A stretch of 17,934 bases of DNA from Proteiniphilum sp. UBA5283 (GCA_002408485.1 DHSP01000014.1:39938-57871); one strand, 5' to 3'. Counted from the stretch's first letter, positions 1 to 8,280 are shown. Made by a program: numbers and translations. Notes: generated by a model not told the origin, from the sequence alone.

Positions 1-1
1 G

Positions 2-61
2 GAAGATACAATCCGGACATATATTGAAACAAACAAAATATTCGGGCCACCACACAAATGA
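2..61 (+). CDS. Possible C-terminal tail of an upstream gene (partial, unidentified)
   Basis: Frame 2 is open from the window edge for 19 codons, ending ...FGPPHK and a TGA at 59-61. That TGA overlaps the ATG of the glutamate kinase gene as ATGA, an arrangement typical of translationally coupled operon genes. The other two frames are less convincing: one stops at 25-27, and the other runs on out of frame through proB. Too little is visible to name the protein. A gene of proline or arginine metabolism would fit the context, but that is inference only. Confidence 0.4.
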   Translation, partial: EDTIRTYIETNKIFGPPHK

Positions 62-843
62 AGAAAAAACTGATTATCAAAATAGGTACCTCCACGCTGA
101 CAGCCGGTACCAACCGCATCTCCTTTGCGGTGATTGAAAGCCTGGCACGGCAAATTGTGGAATTGAGAAAAACGTACGATGTGGTCATCGTCTCCTCGGG
201 AGCGATTGCCACGGCACGGCAGTTTGTGGAGATCAGCGGCTATCACAGGAATGTGGATTCCAAGCAGGCCATGGCGGCCATTGGCCAGACCAAGCTGATG
301 GAGCTCTACGATTCCATCTTCTCCACCTTTGGGCTGAACATCGCACAGATATTGCTAACCTACCGCGACTTTGAGAATCCGGTGGCCAACGAAAATACGC
401 GCAACACCATCAAACGTCTCTGGCAGGCCGATTACATCCCCATCGTGAACGAGAACGACACGGTATCCATTGAGGAGATCGTATTGGGCGACAATGATAA
501 ACTGTCGGCACTGGTGGCTGTAATCACGAACGCTGACTTGCTCGTGCTCGTGTCGGATATCGACGGCATCTTCGATCACAACCCGCATCTCCACTCCGAT
601 GCCAGGCTGATTGCAGAGGTGGACAACCTGGATTCTGTCAGGCATTGTATCGAAGAAAAAGCCTCCACGCTGGGTACGGGGGGCATGTCGTCAAAGGTAT
701 ATGCAGCCGAAATTTGTATGAGAAATGGCGTAGAGATGTGGATTGTGAACGGTCAGCGGGCCAACCACATCCTCCGGGCAATGAAGGGAGAGATACCGTT
801 CACCCGTTTTCGTGGCAATACTGATCAGCAACCGGAGAAATAA
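58..843 (+). CDS. proB: Glutamate 5-kinase, short form without PUA domain
   Basis: Phosphorylates L-glutamate to gamma-glutamyl phosphate with ATP in the cytoplasm, the first committed step of proline synthesis. The 261-aa protein is a single amino-acid-kinase domain: IKIGTST with Lys8 near the N-terminus, VSSGAIA at 45-51, NENDTVS at 131-137, GDNDKLSALVA at 144-154, SDIDGIF at 166-172 and the ATP-binding GTGGMSSK at 206-213. Longer homologues such as the E. coli enzyme (about 367 aa) add a C-terminal PUA domain, which is absent here; this short form is known in several lineages. The ATG overlaps the stop of the preceding frame (ATGA), and proC starts 7 bp after the stop, so proB and proC are probably co-transcribed. 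proA is not visible and may lie upstream. Confidence 0.95.
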   Translation: MKKKLIIKIGTSTLTAGTNRISFAVIESLARQIVELRKTYDVVIVSSGAIATARQFVEISGYHRNVDSKQAMAAIGQTKLMELYDSIFSTFGLNIAQILLTYRDFENPVANENTRNTIKRLWQADYIPIVNENDTVSIEEIVLGDNDKLSALVAVITNADLLVLVSDIDGIFDHNPHLHSDARLIAEVDNLDSVRHCIEEKASTLGTGGMSSKVYAAEICMRNGVEMWIVNGQRANHILRAMKGEIPFTRFRGNTDQQPEK

Positions 844-850
844 TATACAA

Positions 851-1651
851 ATGAAACAGGGATTTATTGGATTCGGCAATCTGGCCAGGGCAGTATACAG
901 GGGATTGAAAGAAGAAGAAGGGATGGAGTTTGCCTACTTTGCCAGAAACAAAAAGGAGGCCCCCCTACCTTATTACGATACCATGCAGGGCCTGGTAGCT
1001 GCTTCCGACGTGATATGGCTGGGTGTAAAACCACAGGACCTGGGCGACATTCTCACAGAGTTGAAAGCCTGCAACAGGGAAGAAAAAACCATTGTCTCCC
1101 CTGTTGCCGGAAAAAGCATCGCACACATTGAACGCTACCTGGGGAAGGAGCAGCTGATTGTCCGCATCATGCCCAACCTCGCCATGGCTTACCGGAAATC
1201 GGTTACTGCTTTTACCGCCAACCGGCCCGGCGACAAGAAGGCAAGGGAAATATACGCACTGTTGGGTAAACTGGGCAAAGCAGTGGAGCTGGAGGAGAGT
1301 GGTTTCGATCTGTTCACCTCCATCTTCGGTAGTGGCCCGGCCTTTATCCTTTCCTTCATTCAAATCTTCAAAGAGAAGATGCAAGAGTTCAATCTGCCAG
1401 GGCCCTTGCTGGACGAGCTATTGTTGGAGTTAACGCAGGGGACCACCCTCTATTTTGCACAAAATCAGAAAGACTACAGCATTGAGGAGCTAATCAGGAA
1501 CATCACCAGCAAGGGAGGTACCACCCAGGCAGGGCTGGATTATTTCCGCAACCATAAGATCGGGAAACATTTCGAGGGCGTACTTGATGCAGCTAGAAAC
1601 CGTTCGGAAGAGATGAGCCACAACGGGAACAACATTTCCGAACAGTCATGA
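851..1651 (+). CDS. proC: Pyrroline-5-carboxylate reductase
   Basis: Reduces 1-pyrroline-5-carboxylate to L-proline with NAD(P)H, the last step of the pathway begun by ProB. I chose the ATG at 851, 7 bp after proB; it gives 266 aa starting directly at the Rossmann fold GFIGFGNLA (4-12). The in-frame ATG at 812 would overlap proB and add 13 unlikely residues. Other family marks are GVKPQD (58-63), RIMPNLAMAY (105-114), GSGPAF (160-165) and the C-terminal dimerisation and active-site motif TSKGGTTQAGLD (219-230). Two motifs depart slightly from the common MPNTP and SPGGTT forms, which looks like lineage divergence rather than loss of function. The gene converges on sufE with only 4 bp between stop codons. 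Confidence 0.93.
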   Translation: MKQGFIGFGNLARAVYRGLKEEEGMEFAYFARNKKEAPLPYYDTMQGLVAASDVIWLGVKPQDLGDILTELKACNREEKTIVSPVAGKSIAHIERYLGKEQLIVRIMPNLAMAYRKSVTAFTANRPGDKKAREIYALLGKLGKAVELEESGFDLFTSIFGSGPAFILSFIQIFKEKMQEFNLPGPLLDELLLELTQGTTLYFAQNQKDYSIEELIRNITSKGGTTQAGLDYFRNHKIGKHFEGVLDAARNRSEEMSHNGNNISEQS

Positions 1652-1655
1652 TGCC

Positions 1656-2102
1656 CTAGGCTTTTTCCATCTTCGCCTTGTAGGCAATGGCATAGAAGCG
1701 AATCTGTTTAATTACGGAAAGAAGCCCGTTGGAACGGGTAGGCGAAAGATGTTCGGTGAGTCCAATCTCTTTCAGGAAGCGCAGGTCGGTGCCAATAATT
1801 TCATCCGGCGTACGACCGTCAAACACACGCAGCACCAAAGCAAGCAGCCCCTTCACGATGATGGCATCACTTTCGGCCTGAAACCACAGTTTTCCATCCC
1901 GGTAGTCCGTTTGTAGCCACACGCGACTCTGGCACCCCTCAATGATATTTTCGGGCGTCTTGTATTTTTCATCGAGCGAAGGCAGGGCGTTGCCATGTTC
2001 TATGATTACCGCGTACTTGTCCATCCAGTCGTCGTAGAGGCTGAATTCATCAATTATCTCCTGTTGTACTTCGTTTATTGTCTGCATTGTTTCACTTTTC
2101 AT
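1656..2102 (-). CDS. sufE: SufE-family cysteine desulfuration protein
   Basis: SufE accepts persulfide sulfur from the cysteine desulfurase SufS and passes it to the SufBCD scaffold during Fe-S cluster assembly in the cytoplasm. The 148-aa length is normal. The acceptor cysteine is Cys57 in the EGCQSRVW motif, and the expected DGRTPDEI and LTEHLSPTRSNGL segments follow. The start could be the ATG at 2102 or the Met six codons in (MQTINEV). No sufS or sufBCD genes lie nearby, so the gene is detached from the main suf cluster. It is the last gene of the minus-strand run from gyrB, 77 bp after the glutaminyl cyclase gene, and its end nearly touches that of proC. Confidence 0.92.
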   Translation of the reverse strand: MKSETMQTINEVQQEIIDEFSLYDDWMDKYAVIIEHGNALPSLDEKYKTPENIIEGCQSRVWLQTDYRDGKLWFQAESDAIIVKGLLALVLRVFDGRTPDEIIGTDLRFLKEIGLTEHLSPTRSNGLLSVIKQIRFYAIAYKAKMEKA

Positions 2103-2179
2103 TAGGAGAGGCCTTTCCGTCGTATCCGGCCGGCTCTTTCTCCCTGACTATTTTCTGTTGCTGAGAGAGTCTCTCTGTT

Positions 2180-3184
2180 TTACTTTTCTGAAAAAATCAC
2201 TTCCATGACGGTCTGGCCGACTGCCTTCAGGGTATTGCGGTCGATATTGCGCATATCGTCGCTGAGGGTATGCCAATGTGGAGCAAAGCCCGTAGGCGTG
2301 TCGTTCTTCAGATTGATGATATTGGCACTGGGAGCACGTTTCATCTTGTTTACCGGCAAATGGTCGTCGGTAATATATCCGCCACTCTGGGAAAGGAAAT
2401 AATTGTCGTATCCCAACCTTGCTGCAGTGATCCATACCTTTTCCACCACGCCGGGTGCATATTGCATGGAGTATCCCTCTTTTCGAAAGGTAGCATTGCT
2501 GCTACCCACCATATCCAGCAGGATGCCATAAGCTGCTTTGTAGTTCTCCGTATGAGGCTGCTCTGACCAGTATTGAGAACCCAGGCACCACCAGTCGCCT
2601 TGCACCCATTCTTCATCAAAAGAAGGCTGCCCCCAGTCCTCCAGGTCGAATAAGATGATGTCCACACCAACTTCCAGGGGTTTTAGTTGTAGCTGACGGG
2701 CAATTTCGAGCAGCACCCCCACCCCGCTTGCTCCATCGTCCGCACCGGTGATTGCCTGCCGTTGTCTTTGTCTATCACTTTCTTCATCGGCAAACGGGCG
2801 GGAGTCCCAATGGGCAAAGAGCAATATCCTTTTTTCCTTTTCCGGTTGATAGCTGGCCACGATATTTCGTAAGGGCAGATTCTTTCCGTCGTAATGGGTG
2901 ATGCTGGCACGTTGTTCGATCACCGAGGCGCCGTATCTCTTTAACTTTGCTGTCAGGTAATCGCCGCAAGCCTCGTGTGCCGGTGAGCCCGGCACGCGCG
3001 CCCCAAAATCGACCTGTGCCTGTATAAACGCATAGGCACTGTCGGCATTAAAATCGGGCGAAAGCCGAGTATATAATTCTGGCTCCGCAACTTGCTTTTT
3101 GGGCTGGCAGGAGTTACAGGACAACGTATAGAGGAATCCTGCAATCAATACCACACTAAACGAAAAGATGCGCAGTTGTTTCAT
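2180..3184 (-). CDS. Glutaminyl-peptide cyclotransferase, M28-fold lipoprotein
   Basis: Predicted to cyclise N-terminal glutamine of exported proteins to pyroglutamate on the periplasmic side of the membrane. The 334-aa protein begins with a lipoprotein signal ending TLSC (Cys23), then a metallopeptidase-like domain. Zinc-site and catalytic positions match animal-type (type II) glutaminyl cyclases: AHWDSR (124-129), GADDGASG (Asp150), FDLEDWG (general base Glu182, ligand Asp183), LLDMVG (Asp224), DDHLP (His275) and the diagnostic PHWHT loop (302-306). The PxxWHT loop and the LED motif favour cyclase over ordinary M28 aminopeptidase. Such enzymes are known from Porphyromonas, Prevotella and Tannerella. 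A generic M28 peptidase remains the alternative. It follows the antiporter gene after 76 bp; no clear separate promoter was found. Confidence 0.87.
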   Translation of the reverse strand: MKQLRIFSFSVVLIAGFLYTLSCNSCQPKKQVAEPELYTRLSPDFNADSAYAFIQAQVDFGARVPGSPAHEACGDYLTAKLKRYGASVIEQRASITHYDGKNLPLRNIVASYQPEKEKRILLFAHWDSRPFADEESDRQRQRQAITGADDGASGVGVLLEIARQLQLKPLEVGVDIILFDLEDWGQPSFDEEWVQGDWWCLGSQYWSEQPHTENYKAAYGILLDMVGSSNATFRKEGYSMQYAPGVVEKVWITAARLGYDNYFLSQSGGYITDDHLPVNKMKRAPSANIINLKNDTPTGFAPHWHTLSDDMRNIDRNTLKAVGQTVMEVIFSEK

Positions 3185-3260
3185 TTACAATATATTTTTT
3201 TAGTTTTCAGAATTCCGTTGACGGTTTTCTGTTTTTATTCTTAATACCGGATCTTGCATC

Positions 3261-4775
3261 TCACCTGTTCTTCTGATAGGAATAGTCCGAAATGCCGATA
3301 TTCGTATAGGTCTCCTTGAGCGCCTCCTCATCGTCGGTAATCACCAGCAGCTTATCTCCGGCGTGCAATTCAGTCTGCCCGGTAGGCACAAAATACTGCT
3401 CTCCCCGCTTCACCATGACTACCAATGTCTTGTCGGGCAGCGGCATCTCAATCAGGTTTCTTCCATACTGCAAGGTCTCCTCGGAAATATGAATCTCTGT
3501 CATGGCCGATTTGATCTCTTCGGCAAACTCCACGTCAAAATCTTCAAACTCCTTGTACTGAGGCGGTTTTTCGGATAACCTCAGCCATCGTGCCACAATG
3601 GGCAGTGATGTTCCCTGAACAAGTAGGGATACGATCGTGATAACAAACACCATATTAAAGATCCATCTTGCATGAGGAATCCCTTCCGCCAGCGGAAGTA
3701 TGGCAAAGATGATGGGTACAGCCCCTCTCAGGCCGACCCACGAGACATACAGCTTATCTTTAAAACCGATTTTGCGAAACGGCAGAAGTGTCAGGAAAAC
3801 GGTGAGCGGTCGACCGGCAAAGATAAGGAAGAAAGATATGATTAATGCCGGCACCAGGACATCAAGCAGTTCACCCGGGTTGACAAGCAGCCCGAGCGTG
3901 AGAAACAATAATATCTGGCTCATCCAGGCAAAACCATCCATAAACTTCATGGAGGTACGCTTGTGCGAGAATTTTGAATTGCCGATCACCAGCCCGGCAA
4001 TATAGACAGCGAGATAGCCATTACCTTTCAGATAATAGGTCGATGCAAATATAAAAACTCCCACGATCAGCAACAGCACGGGGTACAAGGAAGCGTTGGC
4101 CATCCGGATGCGGTTGATGACGATTACGGCTCCTTTTCCGAGGAGAAAGCCCATTCCGGCACCCACAACCAACTGTATCACAACATTCAGGACTACCATG
4201 CCTATATGCGGGTCGCTGCCAGACTGGATAATACCCATGAACATCACGGTAAGCATATAGGCCATCGGGTCGTTGCTTCCGCTTTCCAGCTCAAGCAGGG
4301 GACGCAGGTTATTCTTGAGCACCAGTCCTTTGGACCTCAAGATGCCGAACACGGAGGCTGAATCGGTAGAGGAAAACGTAGAGGCGAGCAGCATCGCCGT
4401 GAGCATGCCAATGCCCAGTGCGGGAAACATCATCCCCGAGAGCCAGTAAGTAAAGAAGCCTGTAATGATTGCCGTGATGAACACCCCCAGGGTGGCAAGC
4501 ACCACCCCCGGCCAGATGACCGGCTTTATTTCCGAAAACTTGGTATCCAGTCCACCTGAAAAAAGAATAATTGTCAAACAGATGGTGCCTATTGTCTGGG
4601 CAGTTTGCACATTTTCAAACACCAGCCCAAAACCGTCGGAGCCAAAGGCCATGCCCACAACGAGGAAAAGCAACAATACCGGGACGCCAAAGCGATGGCC
4701 TGCTTTTCCCACCAGCATACTGATGAAAAACAGAATGGACCCTATAAGTAGTAGAAGCTCGGTACTTATCGTCAT
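3261..4775 (-). CDS. Potassium(sodium)/proton antiporter, NhaP2/CvrA type
   Basis: Inner-membrane CPA1 antiporter expected to exchange K+ and/or Na+ for protons in pH and ion homeostasis. The 504-aa sequence has about a dozen hydrophobic segments over residues 1-395, with the family motifs STDSASVF (136-143; the unwound helix Thr137-Asp138), LESGSNDPMA (163-172; the Asn168-Asp169 ion-binding pair) and VGLRGAVPI late in the membrane region. The soluble tail (about 405-504) contains an RCK_C/TrkA_C-like domain around 445-490 (GQTELHAGDKLLVI), a ligand-sensing module. It is shorter than E. coli CvrA, consistent with lacking the CorC/HlyC domain found there. Cation specificity cannot be read from the sequence. 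It starts 12 bp after the LD-carboxypeptidase stop, so the two are co-transcribed. Confidence 0.92.
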   Translation of the reverse strand: MTISTELLLLIGSILFFISMLVGKAGHRFGVPVLLLFLVVGMAFGSDGFGLVFENVQTAQTIGTICLTIILFSGGLDTKFSEIKPVIWPGVVLATLGVFITAIITGFFTYWLSGMMFPALGIGMLTAMLLASTFSSTDSASVFGILRSKGLVLKNNLRPLLELESGSNDPMAYMLTVMFMGIIQSGSDPHIGMVVLNVVIQLVVGAGMGFLLGKGAVIVINRIRMANASLYPVLLLIVGVFIFASTYYLKGNGYLAVYIAGLVIGNSKFSHKRTSMKFMDGFAWMSQILLFLTLGLLVNPGELLDVLVPALIISFFLIFAGRPLTVFLTLLPFRKIGFKDKLYVSWVGLRGAVPIIFAILPLAEGIPHARWIFNMVFVITIVSLLVQGTSLPIVARWLRLSEKPPQYKEFEDFDVEFAEEIKSAMTEIHISEETLQYGRNLIEMPLPDKTLVVMVKRGEQYFVPTGQTELHAGDKLLVITDDEEALKETYTNIGISDYSYQKNR

Positions 4776-4787
4776 TGTATCTTATTA

Positions 4788-5690
4788 TTATTGAGTGAAT
4801 GTAATGTGATCGGGCAATATGCTCAGCGATGCATCCATCCCCATAATCAAGGGGAAGTTCAGCTTTGCATGTCCCACCGGAAAATCAAAGCAGACAGGAA
4901 AATCACAATCTCTCACAGCCTCCAGAATAGATTGCCTCAACGGGAAATACATCTGGTCGTCCTCTTCATAATCCGAAAACTGCCCCACAATCAAGCCGCT
5001 TATTCTCTCAAAAGCACCTGCAAGCTTTAACTGCCAAATCATCCGGTCCACCCGGTATGGAACTTCGCCTGTATCTTCAATAAACAAAATACCCCGATGA
5101 GGTATCTTTGCATACGGAGAACCCAGCAAACCGCAAAAAACAGATAAATTTCCCCCAAAAAGGCTTCCGGCAGCGGAACCTTCCCGGTTCGGGGAACCTT
5201 CCGTCACAGGAATACGATATTCCACCGATTGCCCCGCAAGCAGGGATCTGATATAACGGAGAGATCTGTCTCCTTCACCCTCGTCAGAAAAATGTTTGGC
5301 CATGGGGCCATGCACCGAAGCAATGCCATTATGCTGCAAGGCTGCATGCAGGGCAGTGATATCGCTAAAGCCGACCACCCATTTTGGATTTTTTCTGATC
5401 CCTGCAAAATCGAGCCTGCTGAGTAAATGAACCGTACCGTATCCGCCACGGGAGCAGAGAACAAGCTTCACTGCCGGATCGTCAAAAGCCTGTTGAAGGT
5501 CGCCCAGTCTCTCTTCCACCGATCCGCTGAAACGGCCGGCATCAGACAGCGTATGATCGGCAATGATGGGCTGCAGTCCCCAGCTCTTCAAGACCGCGGC
5601 CGCATCATGTACCATACAGCTGTCAATCTTTCCCGCAGGGGAAAGGATGACAGCTGTATCATTTATTTGCAGAGAGGGAGGACGTATCAT
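4788..5690 (-). CDS. ldcA: Muramoyltetrapeptide (LD-)carboxypeptidase, peptidase family S66
   Basis: Removes the terminal D-alanine from tetrapeptide murein fragments during cytoplasmic peptidoglycan recycling. The 300-aa length is typical and there is no signal peptide. The S66 triad is visible: nucleophile Ser109 in VGFSDIT, Glu205 in LFIEDTGE and His274 in VGHAKLN; SRGGYGT (80-86) and GGNLSVFCGLLGSP (179-192) are further family motifs. The ATG at 5690 is followed closely by the domain. It overlaps the TGA of a 20-codon frame that itself begins 2 nt after the gyrB stop, which could couple its translation to gyrB. S66 also includes microcin C7 self-immunity proteins (MccF), but the recycling enzyme is the likelier call here. 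Confidence 0.9.
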   Translation of the reverse strand: MIRPPSLQINDTAVILSPAGKIDSCMVHDAAAVLKSWGLQPIIADHTLSDAGRFSGSVEERLGDLQQAFDDPAVKLVLCSRGGYGTVHLLSRLDFAGIRKNPKWVVGFSDITALHAALQHNGIASVHGPMAKHFSDEGEGDRSLRYIRSLLAGQSVEYRIPVTEGSPNREGSAAGSLFGGNLSVFCGLLGSPYAKIPHRGILFIEDTGEVPYRVDRMIWQLKLAGAFERISGLIVGQFSDYEEDDQMYFPLRQSILEAVRDCDFPVCFDFPVGHAKLNFPLIMGMDASLSILPDHITFTQ

Positions 5691-5749
5691 GTCGAACCAT
5701 TTATTAACGCGCCATCACGAAGGACAGCACCACTCAGAAGAGTGAGCAT
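5687..5749 (-). CDS. Possible 20-codon relay ORF between gyrB and ldcA
   Basis: Starting with an ATG 2 nt after the gyrB TAA, a minus-strand frame encodes MLTLLSGAVLRDGALINGST and stops with a TGA that overlaps the ldcA ATG (ATGA). The arrangement would let ribosomes leaving gyrB re-initiate and be handed on to ldcA. There is no similarity I recognise, and a 20-codon ORF can arise by chance. The inverted repeat CACTC-N4-GAGTG at 5731-5744 lies inside it. Confidence 0.2.
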   Translation of the reverse strand: MLTLLSGAVLRDGALINGST

Positions 5750-5751
5750 GC

Positions 5752-7710
5752 TTACGCGTCGATATTTGCATAGGTAGCATTTTCTTCAATGAACTCCCGT
5801 CGCGGTGCAACCTCCTCTCCCATCAACATGGTGAAGATGATATCCGCATCGGCGGCATTTTCAATTGTCACCTGCTTCAGCAGGCGATGTTCGGGATTCA
5901 TCGTGGTGCTCCAAAGCTGCTCGGCGTTCATTTCACCAAGACCCTTGTATCGTTGTGTATGGATGGAGTTCTCGTTACCGTCGCCATATTTGTCGATAAA
6001 CTCTTTCCGCTGGCGTTCGTTGTAGCAATACTCCTCTACTTTGCCCTTCTTACACAGGTAAAGCGGCGGCGTGGCAATATAGACATATCCGTTTTCAATG
6101 AGCGTACGCATGTAGCGGAAGAAGAAGGTAAGGATCAGCGTATCAATATGGCTGCCATCGACGTCGGCGTCGGTCATCAGAATAATTTTGTGATACCGCA
6201 ACTTCGAAATGTTGAGTTCCTTGGAATCCTCTTCCGTGCCGATGGTGACTCCCAGTGCCGTGTAGATATTCTTAATCTCGTCGCTCTCCAGCACCTTGTG
6301 CGGCATCGCCTTCTCCACATTCAATATTTTCCCGCGCAAGGGAAGAATAGCCTGAAACATCCGGTTGCGCCCCTGCTTGGCGGTACCCCCTGCAGAGTCA
6401 CCCTCCACAAGGAAGATCTCGCTCAGCTCGGGATCCTTGCTGGAACAATCGGCCAGCTTGCCGGGCAATCCTGCTCCGGACAACGGTGATTTGCGCTGCA
6501 CCATCTCCCGTGCCTTGCGAGCGGCCTGACGGGCTGTAGCTGCAAGAATCACCTTCTCCACAATCACTTTTGCTTCCCGGGGATGTTCTTCCAGATAGTA
6601 CTTCAGTGCTTCGCCGATGGCCTGGTCTACGGCCCCGATTACTTCGTTGTTCCCCAGCTTGGTTTTGGTTTGTCCCTCAAACTGCGGCTCGGCCACCTTC
6701 ACCGAGAGCACGGCTGTGAGCCCTTCGCGGAAGTCGTCACCACTGATTTCCACCTTTACCTTCTCCAACATTTTGGAGTCTTCGGCATACTTCTTCAGTG
6801 TGCGCGACAAGCCTCTCCTGAAACCGGTAAGATGGGTCCCTCCTTCAATCGTGTTGATGTTATTTACATACGAGAATATGTTCTCGTTGTACGTATCGTT
6901 ATAGGTCATCGCGATCTCTATGGGAATCCCGTTTTTCTCTGTTACAATGTGAATGGGTGTCTGGATAAGCGAATCTTTGTTCTTGTCGATATAAATCACG
7001 AACTCTTCCAATCCCGTTTCGGAATAGAAACGTTCAGTCTTGTAGGATCCGTCTTCGCGGTGAGTCCTTTTATCAGTAAGCGTCAACGTAAGTCCTGCAT
7101 TCAAAAAGGCCAGTTCCCGCAGGCGGGTGGCCAGGATATCGTACCGATACTCAAGGACGTTGAAAATGGCCTCGTCCGGTTTAAAGGTGATGATCGTTCC
7201 CGTATCCTTTGTCTCGCCGACAATATTCACATCGCTGTATGGCTTGCCCTGTGAATATTCCTGCACGTATATTTTTCCGTTCTTGCGAACCTCTGCCTTT
7301 AAATAAATGGAGAGAGCATTCACACAGGAAACACCCACACCGTGAAGCCCTCCGGAAACTTTGTAAGAACCCTTATCGAATTTCCCCCCTGCATGCAGCA
7401 CGGTAAGCACTACCTCCAGAGCCGATTTTTTTTCCTTCTCGTGAAAATCCACCGGAATCCCCCGTCCGTTGTCCTTAACCGTAATAGAGTTATCTTCGTT
7501 GATGATGACATTTATTTCGGTACAATATCCGGCAAGTGCTTCGTCGATGGAGTTATCCACCACCTCGTACACCAAATGATGAAGCCCCTTTTCGCTCACA
7601 TCGCCAATATACATTGCCGGACGCTTGCGCACCGCCTCAAGTCCTTCAAGCACCTGGATATTCTGGGCGGAATACTCTCCGCTTGAGGATCTTCTTTCTT
7701 CTTCTGACAT
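5752..7710 (-). CDS. gyrB: DNA gyrase subunit B
   Basis: ATPase subunit of DNA gyrase, which introduces negative supercoils together with GyrA. The 652-aa protein has the GHKL ATPase domain (Glu49 in the YEVVDNSIDEAL box, Asp80 in KDNGRGIP, GGLHGVGVSCVNAL at 120-133), the transducer with the QTKTKLGN lysine loop (347-354), and the TOPRIM domain with EGDSAGG (436-442) and the acidic TDADVDGSH (513-521), ending in the GyrA-binding MNPEHR region. It lacks the roughly 165-residue insert that makes E. coli GyrB 804 aa, as expected outside Proteobacteria. Conserved asymmetry of the gyrase-specific QTKTKLGN loop favours GyrB over ParE, though the two are close. A promoter lies at 7785-7815. gyrA and recF are not adjacent. 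Confidence 0.95.
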   Translation of the reverse strand: MSEEERRSSSGEYSAQNIQVLEGLEAVRKRPAMYIGDVSEKGLHHLVYEVVDNSIDEALAGYCTEINVIINEDNSITVKDNGRGIPVDFHEKEKKSALEVVLTVLHAGGKFDKGSYKVSGGLHGVGVSCVNALSIYLKAEVRKNGKIYVQEYSQGKPYSDVNIVGETKDTGTIITFKPDEAIFNVLEYRYDILATRLRELAFLNAGLTLTLTDKRTHREDGSYKTERFYSETGLEEFVIYIDKNKDSLIQTPIHIVTEKNGIPIEIAMTYNDTYNENIFSYVNNINTIEGGTHLTGFRRGLSRTLKKYAEDSKMLEKVKVEISGDDFREGLTAVLSVKVAEPQFEGQTKTKLGNNEVIGAVDQAIGEALKYYLEEHPREAKVIVEKVILAATARQAARKAREMVQRKSPLSGAGLPGKLADCSSKDPELSEIFLVEGDSAGGTAKQGRNRMFQAILPLRGKILNVEKAMPHKVLESDEIKNIYTALGVTIGTEEDSKELNISKLRYHKIILMTDADVDGSHIDTLILTFFFRYMRTLIENGYVYIATPPLYLCKKGKVEEYCYNERQRKEFIDKYGDGNENSIHTQRYKGLGEMNAEQLWSTTMNPEHRLLKQVTIENAADADIIFTMLMGEEVAPRREFIEENATYANIDA

Positions 7711-7784
7711 GCTGATTTGTTTTGTTAAAATATCTCTTTGAATTAACGGTTTACACCCGGTTTAACGGCTGTAATAAAAACAAG

Positions 7785-7815
7785 CAAATGTACGAAAAAT
7801 CCACCTCTTTTCCAA
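7785..7815 (-). promoter_or_regulatory. Bacteroidetes-type promoter for gyrB
   Basis: On the minus strand, TTG at 7813-7815 is followed after 20 bp by TACATTTG at 7785-7792, an exact match to the TAnnTTTG -7 element. Transcription would start near 7778, giving a 5' leader of about 68 nt. The promoter sits just past the Dabb gene terminator, so gyrB appears to be an independent unit. Confidence 0.75.
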
Positions 7816-7854
7816 TCCTTTTTGCTTTTTTTAGAAGCCATCAGCAAAGGGCAC

Positions 7855-7884
7855 AAAAAAAAGAAAAGCGGACCTCTGGCCCGC
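7855..7884 (-). terminator. Rho-independent terminator after the Dabb gene
   Basis: Read on the minus strand, GCGGGCC-AGA-GGTCCGC forms a 7-bp stem with one G-U pair, followed by TTTTCTTTTTTTT. The G-U pair forms only in minus-strand RNA (it would be A-C on the plus strand), which fixes the direction. It lies 31 bp beyond the Dabb stop. Confidence 0.85.
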
Positions 7885-7915
7885 TCTGCATGACAATCGA
7901 ATGAGGAAAGCCCGC

Positions 7916-8221
7916 CTAGAGGAGATAATCTATTGCCGCCCTGGCTGTCCGCACTTTTGCGACGAAAGCGCCTACCTGCAAATGTGCGGGATGTTCGGCA
8001 TAAATCTTTAGATCGGCGAGCGACTCAAACTCACTATCGAGCACCACGTCATAATTGTCGCCGGCCGCATCGACATGATTCACACTTACTTCCATCTTCT
8101 TTATTTCGGGGATCACCTGCCTCAATGCCTCCAACCTTTCTTTAATGATAAGTGCATTTTCAGCTTTCGTCTTCCCTTCTGCCTGATCGGCCAGCTTAAA
8201 CAACACCAGATGCTTGATCAT
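7916..8221 (-). CDS. Dabb-domain (stress-responsive A/B barrel) protein
   Basis: A 101-aa dimeric alpha-beta barrel (Dabb, PF07876) protein. It has the typical start MIKHLVLFKL with His4, a central VSVNHV strand, a VLDSEF strand and the HPAH motif at 77-80. The family covers plant stress-induced proteins, olivetolic-acid-cyclase-like proteins and many uncharacterised bacterial members; the biochemical role here cannot be assigned. There is no signal peptide, so it is presumably cytoplasmic. No promoter element was found in the short gap after the rpsT terminator (8251-8280), so expression may depend on read-through from rpsT. Confidence 0.85.
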   Translation of the reverse strand: MIKHLVLFKLADQAEGKTKAENALIIKERLEALRQVIPEIKKMEVSVNHVDAAGDNYDVVLDSEFESLADLKIYAEHPAHLQVGAFVAKVRTARAAIDYLL

Positions 8222-8250
8222 ATTTTTTTAATTGAGGATACCACATGCAC

Positions 8251-8280
8251 AAAAAAGCCGAGCAATAAATGACCGGCTTT
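8251..8280 (-). terminator. Rho-independent terminator after rpsT
   Basis: On the minus strand, AAAGCCG (8274-8280) and CGGCTTT pair as a 7-bp stem around a loop of about 13 nt, followed by a continuing T run. It lies 25-55 bp past the rpsT stop. The loop is long and the stem modest, so some read-through into the Dabb gene is likely. Confidence 0.75.

Noticed and set aside
2163..2190. AGAGA-GTC-TCTCT hairpin followed by a T-rich run, plus-strand terminator-like
   Set aside because: The T run is on the plus strand only, while the genes here are minus strand and no plus-strand gene ends nearby except proC, 500 bp away across sufE.
5887..7254. Two plus-strand frames of 200 and 223 codons inside gyrB
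   Set aside because: Antisense to gyrB, which matches its family along the whole length; the products resemble no protein family.
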